DNA from: Streptomyces plumbidurans
Lineage (GTDB): Bacteria > Actinomycetota > Actinomycetes > Streptomycetales > Streptomycetaceae
Reading direction: 5' to 3'
DNA: 64,000 bases
NCBI RefSeq assembly: GCF_019857225.1
Contig: NZ_JAFJSY010000054.1
Coordinates: forward strand, 1 to 64,000
Part shown: piece by piece, positions 52,374 through 60,795 of the stretch
Layout: each line of letters begins with the position of its first letter
Position numbering within the stretch: the first letter of the stretch is position 1
The notes under the pieces: model-generated
Seen by the model: only the letters and a program-made list of their open reading frames with translations
Told to the model about the DNA's origin: nothing
Database searches by the model: none
Position numbers and translations under genes: made by a program

Positions 52374-52465
52374 CACAGCGCTCCCGTGATCGCGCCGGCG
52401 TTGCGACGGCTGGAGTCATGGTGCTCGCAGTGGCGAGATGAGGGTGGGCAGGTGTGGGTGTCCAT
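52373..52465 (-). CDS. Short Cys/His-rich leader ORF coupled to the monooxygenase
   Basis: ATG 52465 sits behind a near-perfect AGGAGGACGCC ribosome site. The 30-codon product begins MDTHTCPPSSRHCEHHDSSR and ends GAITGAL; four of its first 16 residues are His and two Cys. Its TGA shares the A with the next ATG (TGATG). It is too short for standard ORF cut-offs. A regulatory leader peptide or a tiny metal-binding protein are both possible; the coupling itself is plain in the sequence. Confidence 0.6.
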   Translation of the reverse strand: MDTHTCPPSSRHCEHHDSSRRNAGAITGAL

Positions 52466-52514
52466 GGCGTCCTCCTGGGGTCGTCGAATGCCTCCGACGC
52501 TACGAACCAGAGCC

Positions 52515-52533
52515 GATTGACACCAGTGCAATC
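52515..52533. promoter_or_regulatory. Candidate LysR box
   Basis: GATTG-N9-CAATC is an inverted repeat containing the T-N11-A core of LysR sites, located between the divergent LysR and leader/monooxygenase genes. Confidence 0.5.
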
Positions 52534-52569
52534 TTGATAGGGACTCTTTTCGCAGCTGATAATCCAGGG

Positions 52570-53490
52570 ATGGACCATGCCGATCTGAGCCTGATCGAGG
52601 CCCTGGACGCGCTTCTTGCCGAAAACAGCGTGACGAGGGCCGCGGAACGCCTGCACACGTCACCGCCCGCGATGAGCCGAGCCCTGGCCCGGCTGCGTCG
52701 CGCCTTCGACGACCCGCTCCTCGTACGCGCCGGACGCGACCTCGTGCCCACGCCTCGCGCGCTGGAACTACGGGGGGAGGTGCACGCGGTGGCGGCCAGG
52801 GCGCGGGCGCTGTTCGCGCCGTCCGGCACCGCCGATCCCAGCACCGCCGTGCGCACCTTCGACCTCCAGGTGAACGACATGCTGTCCACCACCTTCATCC
52901 CGCCCCTCCTCGACGACCTACGGGCCCGGGCGCCCGGCATCTCGCTGCGCCTGCGGCCGGAGACCATCGAGGAAACCCCGGCCCTGCGCGAGGGGTTGGT
53001 CGATCTGGAGATCGGTCTCGTGCGGCCCTGGGACCCGGAGATCCACTCGGAAACCCTGCTGACCGAGACGCTGATCGGTGTCGTACGCCCGGAACATCCG
53101 CTGGCGAGGGCGAAGACCGTCACACCGCGACGGTTCGCCGGGACCGATCACATCGTCGTGTCCCGGCGCGGTCGGGCGCACGGACCGATCGACGAACGGC
53201 TCGCCGAACTGGGCCTGAGCCGGCGCGTGGTCGCCGTGGTCCCCACTGTCGCGACCGCCCTGTTCCTGGCCCGCCAGACCGACGTCGTCAGCGTGGCGCC
53301 GCTGGGACTCGGCCGGCCAATGCTGGAGACACTCGGCCTGCGCACCTTCCCCATCCCTCTGCCCCTGCCGCACCTGACCATCGGCATGGCATGGCACCCC
53401 CGCAACCACCATGACCGCACACACCAGTTGCTACGCGAACGCACCCGCCACATCATGACTGGCGCTGCCGACAGTGGGGGGCTGGGGTGA
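52570..53490 (+). CDS. LysR family regulator
   Basis: A 306-residue regulator from ATG 52570. The winged helix spans residues 5-65 (LSLIEALDALLAENSVTRAAERLHTSPPAMSRALARLRRAFDDPLLVRAGR). The effector domain follows with DLQVNDMLSTTFIPPLLDDLRARAPGISLRLRP, of NahR/NodD-like type. Divergence and the LysR box make the leader/monooxygenase pair its probable target. Confidence 0.92.
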   Translation: MDHADLSLIEALDALLAENSVTRAAERLHTSPPAMSRALARLRRAFDDPLLVRAGRDLVPTPRALELRGEVHAVAARARALFAPSGTADPSTAVRTFDLQVNDMLSTTFIPPLLDDLRARAPGISLRLRPETIEETPALREGLVDLEIGLVRPWDPEIHSETLLTETLIGVVRPEHPLARAKTVTPRRFAGTDHIVVSRRGRAHGPIDERLAELGLSRRVVAVVPTVATALFLARQTDVVSVAPLGLGRPMLETLGLRTFPIPLPLPHLTIGMAWHPRNHHDRTHQLLRERTRHIMTGAADSGGLG

Positions 53491-53539
53491 TGCCCAGGCA
53501 GGGGTGATGCCGAGTCAGGGGTGACGCGGTGTGTGCTCG

Positions 53540-53890
53540 TCGGCGCGCTCTGGGCGTCAGCCGAAGCGTGGCAAGGTGTTCCGCTTCGCCGAGCCGGAGA
53601 CCTGGGGTCGGCTGGACGCGGCAGCCGTGCAGGTCACCGACCGGTACGGCACCGCCCGTGCCATGGTCTGGGACGGCATCCACCCCGCCTGACCACCCGC
53701 TCCGCGTGGAACGACCACACCAGCGAACTCCCCATCATGCGAAAGCATGTTGATCAGCCTCCAGGTCGACCGCCTGCCCCTCGGTGGCGACCCGCTCTCG
53801 TTCTGGCTCTGGTCATCGGCCACCGGCTTGAACAGCGAGGAAGCCGCCATGCGCTGGCAGGCGTGGGTCCCGGAACCCCCGCCCGCACGT
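53540..53890 (+). pseudogene. Degraded transposase remnant
   Basis: Three frames in sequence encode parts of one transposase type: RQPKRGKVFRFAEPETWGRL and DRYGTARAMVWDGIHP in the first, HPPRLTTRSAWNDHTSELPI in the second, then LISLQVDRLPLGGDPLSFWLWSSATGL in the third. I associate this order with an IS701-like transposase common in Streptomyces. Both ends are missing and no terminal repeats are visible. Confidence 0.7.
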
Positions 53891-53968
53891 GCGCTGACCG
53901 ACCCGTGCATCAACCCAACACCCGGCGTTGGTGTACCACTTGGATCGAAAACCCTGCGGCCTGGAGGA

Positions 53969-54577
53969 TCACCGCGTCAGGCGTTCGATCAGCGTTTGCC
54001 AGGCGTCGGCCAGGAGGTCGTAGATCTCCGCCGTTTCGTTCGCGTCGGTGTCGGGGCGCGAGAGGTAGAGCAGCAGGGGGCCCTCGAGGGCGGCGGTGAG
54101 CTGGATCGCGACGCCGGCGATGTTCGGCATCGGTGCTCCTTGCTGGAGCAGTACGCGGATGTGGAGTTGGGTCACCGAAGGGTCGCCGACCGGGGCGGGC
54201 TGATTGCGGTCGAGTGCGGCCCGCGCGATGACGTGGTGGTCCAGGAGGAAGGCGATGCGGGCGCGGCCGTAGGCGATGAGACGGTCGATGGGCTCGGCGC
54301 CCGGCCCCAGGGGCGGTGGCCCGGACATCACCTGTTCTTGGAACCGCCGCTCGTCCGCGTCGAGCAGCGCCCGGAAGATGCCGGCTCGGGTGCCGAAGTG
54401 GCGGAAGACGGTGCCCTTGCCGAGGCAGGCGCGTTCGGCGAGGCCGTCCATGGTGACCTTGTCCGCGCCGCACTCCGCGAGCATCTCGCGGGCGGTTTTG
54501 AGCAGGTGTTCGCGGTTGCGCACCGCGTCGGCGCGTTCGGCGCGCGGTTTTCCGAAGGGCACTACGGGGCGATCCAC
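53969..54577 (-). CDS. TetR/AcrR family regulator
   Basis: A 202-residue regulator. The DNA-binding part is residues 18-65 (DAVRNREHLLKTAREMLAECGADKVTMDGLAERACLGKGTVFRHFGTRAGIFRALL), and the C-terminal half resembles the SbtR/TetR_C_36-like group (LIAYGRARIAFLLDHHVIARAALDR). It is divergent from the azoreductase gene across 164 bp and likely controls it. Confidence 0.92.
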   Translation of the reverse strand: MDRPVVPFGKPRAERADAVRNREHLLKTAREMLAECGADKVTMDGLAERACLGKGTVFRHFGTRAGIFRALLDADERRFQEQVMSGPPPLGPGAEPIDRLIAYGRARIAFLLDHHVIARAALDRNQPAPVGDPSVTQLHIRVLLQQGAPMPNIAGVAIQLTAALEGPLLLYLSRPDTDANETAEIYDLLADAWQTLIERLTR

Positions 54578-54741
54578 AGGATCAACTTACAGGCACGACT
54601 ATGAAGCGGGGTAAAGTCCGTTTATGCTGAGGCTGCGGCACGCCGGGCCCTTGGCCTGTCGCATTGCCACATCCATGGCACGTCCCGCACGACTCGCACG
54701 ACCCATCCGTGGATTACTGCTTCTACCGAGGGATCACGACC

Positions 54742-55374
54742 ATGAATCTGTTCCGCCTGGATGCCAGCATCCTGCCGAGCGCCTCCACCACCGCCGAGAT
54801 CGCCGACATCATCGAGACCGAGTGGACCGCGGCGCACCCTGGAGCCACGGTGACCCGGCGCCACCTCGGTACCGACACGCTGCCCGCTGACGCCTGGACA
54901 CTCGCCACGACCGCGGGCTTCACCCCTGAAGGGGAGCGGACCCCGGCCCAACGCGAGGCGCTCGCCCTGGGTGCGGCGCTCGCCGAGGAGGTGCAGAACG
55001 CGGACGCTGCGGTCGTGGCCGTCCCGCTGTACAACTACGGCGTTTCCCAGCACTTCAAGGCCTGGGTGGACCTCGTCATCGCGGGCGCCGGCCCCACCAC
55101 CCCGCTGCTCAAGGACACACCGACCGTGCTGGTCACCTCGTTGGGAGGCGGCTATGGGCCCGGCACCCCCCGTGAGGGCTGGGACCACTCCACCCCCTAC
55201 CTGCAGCGGATCCTCGCCGACGTCTGGGAGGCCGATCTGGCCGTCATCAAGCGAGAGTTGACCCTGGCCGCCACCGCGCCCGGCATGGAGAGCCTGCGAG
55301 ACCTCGCTGCACAGCTGCACACCGACGCACTCGCCGCAGCCCGCGAGACAGGCAAGACGCTCGCCCGACGCTGA
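54742..55374 (+). CDS. FMN-dependent NADH-azoreductase-like flavodoxin-fold protein
   Basis: A 210-residue protein; ATG 54742 follows GAGGGA. It opens MNLFRLDASILPSASTTAEIADIIETEW, has AVVAVPLYNYGVSQHFKAWVDLVIAGAG (the FMN-binding P-x-YN-x2-P-x2-LK-like loop) and VLVTSLGGGYGPGTPREGWDHSTPYLQRIL, as in AcpD azoreductases. These reduce quinones or azo compounds. Probably under the divergent TetR. The 240-bp gap after it (55375-55614) shows no gene. Confidence 0.9.
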   Translation: MNLFRLDASILPSASTTAEIADIIETEWTAAHPGATVTRRHLGTDTLPADAWTLATTAGFTPEGERTPAQREALALGAALAEEVQNADAAVVAVPLYNYGVSQHFKAWVDLVIAGAGPTTPLLKDTPTVLVTSLGGGYGPGTPREGWDHSTPYLQRILADVWEADLAVIKRELTLAATAPGMESLRDLAAQLHTDALAAARETGKTLARR

Positions 55375-55614
55375 CTGCGTCCGCCTGGTGGGGGGGGCGA
55401 CCGCGCGCCACGTCCCCCGCCGGGGCAGGCGCCGTGGTGGTGTGCCCCGGTGAGGCCGGCCGCGTGCCGGCGGATCGGTCAACAAGCCGTTCCCCAGCCG
55501 CTCGCCTCTATCCCCGCGAGAACCCGGCGGACCGTGCGCGAAGCAGGGCTGCCGACCCACTTCCTACGTGTTGACGTCTCTGGGCACCTTGCTCGCGCGG
55601 CGGTGGCCGGCCGC

Positions 55615-56496
55615 TCACTTCTTGGGCGGCGAGTTCTGCGCGGGATGCGACGGTCCGTGATCCGTGACGGATCCGCCAGGCCGCCCGGCGAGAGGGGTGG
55701 AGTCGAGATAGCGGATCTCGTAGGCGCGTTCAGTGAAGCGCCAGCCCTCCGGGGTGCGCTCGTAACGGTCGTGGTAGATCCCGTAGTTGAGGTGTGAGGT
55801 GCCGTCACGCATCCAGATGATTTCGGAGAGATGGGCGCGGCCGGTCGCGGTGTCTCCTGAGAGCAAGGTGACCCCTGAGTGGGTCGTCTGGACGAAGACC
55901 TCGAAGTGGGACTCGCGTTGCTGCCCGAGCGTCCGAATGCTGTCGCGGCCGGCGGCCTCGATGCCGGCGGCCGGAATCCGGACGACGCCGTCGGGTGTGA
56001 AGAGTGAGGCAAGTCGGTCGTGGTCGTTCATCATGGCGGCGTCTGTGAAGTGAGCGCGTAGCGCGTCGATCTCGATGCGGTCTTGCAGCTCGTCCCGTTC
56101 GCTTGTCGCCGCCTCGCTCACCAGTCGCCCGCCGACGGCGGTGCGTTCGTCGCGCGTGGTCACCAGGTCGACGACGATCGCGTCGCGATGTTGCTCGCCG
56201 AGCGCCGTGGCGACCGCGTCTGTCACTGCTGCGACGAGCCGGGCCGCGATGTCCGGGCCGTCGGGCCCGGCCAGCGCCTTGTCCCGGATGGCGAGCGTCA
56301 CGGTCGGCCCCACTTCGTGGCGGGCAACCCCTCCGACGGCCCAGCGGCCGACGGCGAGGCCGACGAGTCGTACGACCACGAGGCTGCGAGCCCACTCGCC
56401 GTAGACGGAGGTGACCGCATCCGTGAGGCGGGCGCTGAGGTCGTTCTCGTGGCCGGTGAGCTGAGGCTCGAGAGCGTGGACGGTGAGATGAGGCAT
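55615..56496 (-). CDS. Tautomerase-SnoaL fusion protein
   Basis: A 293-residue two-domain protein. Residues 2-105 look like a double 4-oxalocrotonate-tautomerase-type unit starting MPHLTV, which would leave Pro1 at the N-terminus; a second beta-alpha-beta part reads VGPTVTLAIRDKALAGPDG...LVAAVTDAVATAL. Residues 135-265 are SnoaL/NTF2-like (DRIEIDALRAHFTDAAMMNDHDRLASLFTPDGVVRIPA...YGIYHDRYERTPEGWRFTERAYEIRYLD). It is the second gene after the FMN reductase (52-nt gap). Pathway unknown. Confidence 0.75.
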   Translation of the reverse strand: MPHLTVHALEPQLTGHENDLSARLTDAVTSVYGEWARSLVVVRLVGLAVGRWAVGGVARHEVGPTVTLAIRDKALAGPDGPDIAARLVAAVTDAVATALGEQHRDAIVVDLVTTRDERTAVGGRLVSEAATSERDELQDRIEIDALRAHFTDAAMMNDHDRLASLFTPDGVVRIPAAGIEAAGRDSIRTLGQQRESHFEVFVQTTHSGVTLLSGDTATGRAHLSEIIWMRDGTSHLNYGIYHDRYERTPEGWRFTERAYEIRYLDSTPLAGRPGGSVTDHGPSHPAQNSPPKK

Positions 56497-56548
56497 GGCT
56501 GGTCGTCTCTCTTCTGGTTTGCATCGGTTGTCCCGCAGGTGCGGCAGC

Positions 56549-57127
56549 TCAGGCGACGGGCGCCGGGTGGGCGCTACGCACAGGTTCGAGTGCCTCGGTC
56601 CAGGCGACGACACGGTCCAGCAGGTCCTCCAGCGAGCGAGCCCTGGAGTCGTTCGGAGCGAACACCGAGTAGTTCTCGAAGTCCGCGGCCAGGTGGAGGG
56701 AGACCTGGGCCGGCACGTCGGCGAGTCCGAGCAGACCGCAGATCTGCCGCAGTTGGGCCGCGGACCCGGTGCCGCCGGCGACGCCGTAGGAGACGATTCC
56801 GGCGGCCTTGTTGGCCCAGCCGGTGTAGACGAAGTCGATGGCGTTCTTGAGGGCCGCGGGGAGCTGGTTGTTGTACTCCGGCGTGACGAACACGAATCCG
56901 TCGTACGCGTCGATCGTGCGCACCCAGGCCTGCGCCTCGGGGCCTCCGGTTCCGCCCATGGCGGGTGGAAGGGTCTGATCGAAGAGCGGAAGGCGGAACT
57001 CGGCGAGATCGACGAGCTCGAACTCGGCGTCCGACCTTGACGTCGAGACGTCGTGGACCCACGCGGCGACCTGCGCGCCGAGCCGTCCCGGACGGGTGCT
57101 GCCGATGATGATGCCGATCTTGGTCAT
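56549..57127 (-). CDS. NAD(P)H-dependent FMN reductase
   Basis: A 192-residue flavodoxin-fold enzyme; ATG 57127 has AGGAGA upstream. GIIIGSTRPGRLGAQVAAWV binds the FMN phosphate, and FVFVTPEYNNQLPAALKNAIDFVYTGWANKAAGIVSYG is the family signature. It supplies reduced flavin or reduces quinones. It leads the two-gene operon with the tautomerase-SnoaL protein and is divergent from sigJ. Confidence 0.93.
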   Translation of the reverse strand: MTKIGIIIGSTRPGRLGAQVAAWVHDVSTSRSDAEFELVDLAEFRLPLFDQTLPPAMGGTGGPEAQAWVRTIDAYDGFVFVTPEYNNQLPAALKNAIDFVYTGWANKAAGIVSYGVAGGTGSAAQLRQICGLLGLADVPAQVSLHLAADFENYSVFAPNDSRARSLEDLLDRVVAWTEALEPVRSAHPAPVA

Positions 57128-57209
57128 GTCGCATTCTCCTGTTGCGAATCGGGGCGAACCACAGACATGCGGTCGCCGTTGTGGTCGGCCGATGCAGTAG
57201 GCGGGTGTG

Positions 57210-57313
57210 CCCACACCGACACAGGCACGGACACCCACACCCACACCGACGCGGCAGCGGCCTCGATCGTCAGGAGCTCAGCTGAGCCGAGCCGAGTCGA
57301 GTCGAGTCGAGCC
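57210..57313. repeat. Simple-sequence repeats in the sigJ upstream region
   Basis: A CACACCCACA-type run at about 57210-57250 is followed by six tandem 5-mers GAGYC at 57284-57313. Both lie between the FMN reductase and sigma-factor genes (57128-57404), a region with no coding evidence. Confidence 0.65.
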
Positions 57314-57404
57314 GCCGTCGTCCTCGCCCCCTGACATCGGCGGCGCCTGATTCGTCGTATCTCGCGGGACGATGCGTACGTGGCGAGCGAAGGGCACTGA
57401 CCGG

Positions 57405-58340
57405 ATGGACAGCACAGGCGGAAATGAGGGTGCTTTGGCGCGTGGTGATGAGGACGAGCCGCTCATGTCGGAGCGGCGCAACCTCGCCAATCTCGCCTAC
57501 CGGCTGCTCGGCTCGCTGACCGAGGCGGAGGATGCCGTCCAGGAGGCGTACGCGCGCTGGTTCGCACAGCCTGCCGAGCGCCGGACCGCTGTCGCGAATC
57601 CCGCAGCCTGGCTGAACACTGTCGTGAGTCGGATCTGCATGGACCAGCTCCGTTCGGCGCGTATGCGCCGGGAGCGCTACGTCGGTGAGTGGATTCCGGA
57701 GCCACTGCCTGCGCGCGCCGAGTGGAGCGCGCTCTCCCACGGATCCACGGCGACGGACCCCGCCGACCACATCACGTTGGACGAGTCCGTCGAGATGGCG
57801 TTCCTGGTCGTGCTCGACTCGATGACGCCGGCCGAGCGGGTCGCGTTCATGCTGCACGATGTGTTCCGGGTGCCGTTCAACGAGGTCGCCGAGATCGTCG
57901 GCCGCACGCCGGGTGCCTGTCGTGAACTGGCTTCGTCGGGGCGTCGGCGCGTGGCCGCTGCCCGCACCCGCGAAGCCGGGGCGCCGGGGCGTTCGGCCAT
58001 CGTCGGTGAGTTCCGGCAGGCGTGGCAGGCCAAGGACGTGGATGCTTTGGTACGGCTCCTCGACCCGTCGGTCGTCGCCATCGCCGACGGCGGCGGTCGC
58101 GCGATGGCCTCGCCGGTGCCTGTCCAGGGCCACCTCCGAGTCGCGGAGTTCCTGGTACACCTGGCGGAGCTGGCGGGTCGGCTCGATCTCCTTGAGCGGA
58201 CCGTCAATGGCCAGCCGGGCCTCGTAGCTGTGAACGGGGGTCAGGTGCTGACCGTGTACGCGTTCGACATCGGCGAGGACCGCATCCGGCGTATCTGGGC
58301 GATCCGCAACCCGGACAAGCTGCGTTCATGGGGCAGTTGA
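57405..58340 (+). CDS. sigJ: ECF41 (SigJ-like) RNA polymerase sigma factor
   Basis: Sigma region 2 is LANLAYRLLGSLTEAEDAVQEAYARWF...PAAWLNTVVSRICMDQLRSARMRRERYVGEW; region 4 is SMTPAERVAFMLHDVFRVPFNEVAEIVGRTPGACRELASSGRRRV. A SnoaL-like C-terminal extension follows, with ADGGG and the terminal NPDKL motif typical of ECF41, which modulate activity without a separate anti-sigma factor. Start is uncertain: 57372, 57405 and 57465 are possible, none with a good SD. ECF41 members usually control an adjacent oxidoreductase, decarboxylase or epimerase gene, which points to the divergent FMN reductase operon. Confidence 0.9.
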   Translation: MDSTGGNEGALARGDEDEPLMSERRNLANLAYRLLGSLTEAEDAVQEAYARWFAQPAERRTAVANPAAWLNTVVSRICMDQLRSARMRRERYVGEWIPEPLPARAEWSALSHGSTATDPADHITLDESVEMAFLVVLDSMTPAERVAFMLHDVFRVPFNEVAEIVGRTPGACRELASSGRRRVAAARTREAGAPGRSAIVGEFRQAWQAKDVDALVRLLDPSVVAIADGGGRAMASPVPVQGHLRVAEFLVHLAELAGRLDLLERTVNGQPGLVAVNGGQVLTVYAFDIGEDRIRRIWAIRNPDKLRSWGS

Positions 58341-58431
58341 GGTGCGCGTCGACCCGTCGAGCCTGACAACTCCCGCTGCAAGGACGTCGAGCGGTGGACC
58401 GGATCACTCGGATCTCGGAGAGGAAGCACCG

Positions 58432-58884
58432 ATGTCGCTCAACGCCCATACCCTCCACCTGACCGCCCGCGGCACGGACGAGGCGTCCGCCTGGTATCAA
58501 CAAGCCTTCGGAGCCACCGAACTCACCAGGCTGGTGGTTCCCGGCGGCCGGCTGATCCACGTCCAGCTCCGCATCGGGACGCTCACCCTGATGCTGGCCG
58601 ACGAGTTCCCTGAACTGGAGTCCTTCGGGCCGCAGCACTTCGGCGGAACCTACGGTGCGATCTACTTGCATGTCGACGATGTCGACGCCGCCTGGCAGCG
58701 GGCCGTGGGTGCCGGGGCCGCGGTGATCCGCCCGTTGAGCGATACGTTCTGGGGCGAGCGAGAAGGCCAGCTGCTCGACCCGTTCGGCCATCGGTGGGGG
58801 CTCACACAGCATCTGCGTGACGTCCCGCCCGCCGAGCTGCAGAAGCTCACGACCGAAGCGTTCTCCGGGCTTGCCGGGGGGTGA
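58432..58884 (+). CDS. VOC family (PhnB-like) protein
   Basis: A 150-residue vicinal-oxygen-chelate protein with GGAGAGGAA before ATG 58432. It begins LNAHTLHLTARGTDEASAWYQQAFGATEL and shows the second module GAIYLHVDDVDAAWQRAVGAGAAVIRPLSDTFWGEREGQLLDPFGHRWGL, the PhnB/glyoxalase-like pattern. Function may be bleomycin-resistance-like binding or a dioxygenase/isomerase. It is 91 nt after sigJ on the same strand. Confidence 0.9.
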   Translation: MSLNAHTLHLTARGTDEASAWYQQAFGATELTRLVVPGGRLIHVQLRIGTLTLMLADEFPELESFGPQHFGGTYGAIYLHVDDVDAAWQRAVGAGAAVIRPLSDTFWGEREGQLLDPFGHRWGLTQHLRDVPPAELQKLTTEAFSGLAGG

Positions 58885-59029
58885 GTGCTGTGGTGCCGGT
58901 GACGGGTTTTCTGAGGGGTTTCCCACGGGCGGAACGCAATCTCGCCAGTGTGGGAATTTCTGGCTGTGGCAGTGGGCTGCGCAGGGTGTGACAAGCTGTG
59001 CTTCTCATCCCGGGATCCAGGAGGCCGTC

Positions 59030-59272
59030 ATGACCGAAGAGTCTGCATCGCCAGAAGGCACAGAGCCGGCCGACACCGAGACGGGCGCTCTCACGCCCGA
59101 CGAAGACGGTAACTACGACCTCAAGCGCAAGTTCCGGGAAGCCCTCGCCCGCAAGCGTGGCCTCCAGGCTGATGGCGCCGAGTCAGCTGCACACGCCGAT
59201 GGGTCAAAGATCCGTGCCGCGCACGGCCCGGTCGCCGGCCAGCGGTCGTTCCGCCGCAAGAGCGGCGGCTGA
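59030..59272 (+). CDS. DUF5302 family small protein
   Basis: An 80-residue, highly charged, cytoplasmic protein with CAGGAGG before ATG 59030. DEDGNYDLKRKFREALARKRG followed by a basic RSFRRKSGG tail is the pattern I associate with DUF5302 of actinobacteria. Probably largely disordered; function unknown. Confidence 0.8.
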   Translation: MTEESASPEGTEPADTETGALTPDEDGNYDLKRKFREALARKRGLQADGAESAAHADGSKIRAAHGPVAGQRSFRRKSGG

Positions 59273-59280
59273 TCGATCAG

Positions 59281-59670
59281 GTGCTGCGCGGAGACCTGCG
59301 CCGCATCCTGATCGACTCGGGTCGACCGTGGCGACCGGCCTCCTCGTCGGCGCGGACGGGCGCCTGGTCGAGGGTCCGGCCGCTGCTCTCCGATGCGAAG
59401 CCCCGAAGCCCGAGTACGTCGGCACGTCGTTCATCGAGACCTACCTGTACGACGCCGACCGGCGCCACCCCGCAGCGGCCAAGGCCACCGGCGACGGTTC
59501 CCTTTTCGCCGTCACCACCGGCAAGGGGATCCTCGGCCATCGCGAGGCCGACGCCGTACTGCACACCTACGTCGCGCTGAACAAGCCGCAGGAGTGGATC
59601 GCCGCCCCGAATGGGCGCCTGACCTCACTACGCTCATCACCGATGGGGAAACCACCCTGGTCCCGTTGCG
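59281..59670 (+). pseudogene. Remnant of a TetX-like FAD monooxygenase
   Basis: Two frames give consecutive pieces of one protein: VLRGDLRRILIDS and GAWSRVRPLLSDAKP in one, LLVGADGRL and PEYVGTSFIETYLYDADRRHPAAAKA, then GKGILGHREADAVLHTYVALNKPQEWIA in the other. This is the central part of TetX/aklavinone-hydroxylase-like enzymes. The N-terminal FAD-binding start and the C-terminal GD region are missing. Confidence 0.65.
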
Positions 59671-59748
59671 CACAACCCGCGTAGGTCTGCTGGCGTGGGT
59701 CTCGCCGCGCCTTCACGGCCGTACGGCACTGAGGTTGCGCCGTGCCGG

Positions 59749-60657
59749 CTACGACGTTGCCGGCGCCCTCGCCAGCGCGGTTCGCGCCAGCCCGCGGAGC
59801 CAGGCGTGGGCGCGGTCGGTGTCGTAGCGCTGATGCCATGACAGGTATACGGGTGCGGGCGGGAGTTCGAGCGGGAGGGGGAGTACGACCAGGCCCAGGT
59901 CGGCGACCAGTGAGTGGGTGGTGGCTTGGGGGACGCTGACCAGAAGGTCGGAGCCGCGCGCGAACTCCAGCGCGGCCGGTTCCGTGGGCGCGGTCGCCAC
60001 CACGCGGCGGGTGAGGCCGAGCCGGGCGAGGGCGGCGTCGACAACATTGCTGAGGTTCCCGCGTCGCGAGACGGTGACGTGCTCGGCGTCGGCGTACCGC
60101 TGTGCGGTGACGGTCCTGACGCGGGTGAGGGGGTGCGCCTGCCTCATGACGACGACGAGACGGGACTCGCCCACGGTCTCGCAACGGACGTCCGGTGCGC
60201 TCGGGCGGTTGGCGTTCGCCTCCAGGTCCACCTCGCCGCGCCGCAACTCGGGGGTGTCGATGCTCGATTCCGCCACGAAGCGCAATCGCACGCCCGGCGC
60301 CGCTTCACGCACGGCCGACAGCAGTGCAGGGCCACTCAAGGCGACCAGCGAGTCGTGCCAGCGGAGGGTGAAGGTGCGCTCCAACGTTGACAGATCGAGT
60401 TCACGGCTCGGTGCCAGCACCCCCTGGACCTGCTGCAGCAGCTCGTGCACCTGTTCCCGGACGCCGAGCGCGTATGGCGTCGGCGTCATCGTGCGCCCGG
60501 TGCGCACCAGGATCTGATCCCCGGTCGTGCGCCGAATGCGACCCAGGCTCCGGCTCATCGCGGGGGCGGTGACATGCATGCGTTCGGCGGCCCCGGCCAC
60601 ACTGCCCTCTTCCAGCAGCGCGTCGAGCGCTGCCAGCAGATTCAGATCCAATTGCAT
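59749..60657 (-). CDS. LysR family regulator
   Basis: A 302-residue regulator. The winged helix is DLNLLAALDALLEEGSVAGAAERMHVTAPAMSRSLGRIRRTTGDQILVRTGR (residues 3-60). The effector domain (FTLRWHDSLVALSGPALLSAVREAAPGVRLRF) is of NodD/PcpR-like type. It is divergent from the inositol-phosphatase-like gene, with a LysR-type box between. Confidence 0.92.
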   Translation of the reverse strand: MQLDLNLLAALDALLEEGSVAGAAERMHVTAPAMSRSLGRIRRTTGDQILVRTGRTMTPTPYALGVREQVHELLQQVQGVLAPSRELDLSTLERTFTLRWHDSLVALSGPALLSAVREAAPGVRLRFVAESSIDTPELRRGEVDLEANANRPSAPDVRCETVGESRLVVVMRQAHPLTRVRTVTAQRYADAEHVTVSRRGNLSNVVDAALARLGLTRRVVATAPTEPAALEFARGSDLLVSVPQATTHSLVADLGLVVLPLPLELPPAPVYLSWHQRYDTDRAHAWLRGLARTALARAPATS

Positions 60658-60688
60658 GTGAGTAATCCTAGCCGTTCTTTACATGCAT

Positions 60689-60702
60689 TTGATGTTAATC
60701 AA
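60689..60702. promoter_or_regulatory. Candidate LysR box
   Basis: TTGAT-GTTA-ATCAA, an inverted repeat with a T-N11-A core, sits 32 bp upstream of the LysR start. A second symmetrical pair, TGCATGT (60653-60659) and ACATGCA (60681-60687), overlaps the LysR start codon. Confidence 0.5.
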
Positions 60703-60795
60703 GGGGGTGGATACCGTCGATTCCAGAGCGCTGAACGCGACGCGCACACCCCGGCCGATTGGTCCCAACACCTGCTGTTCGCAAGGGAGTTCACC

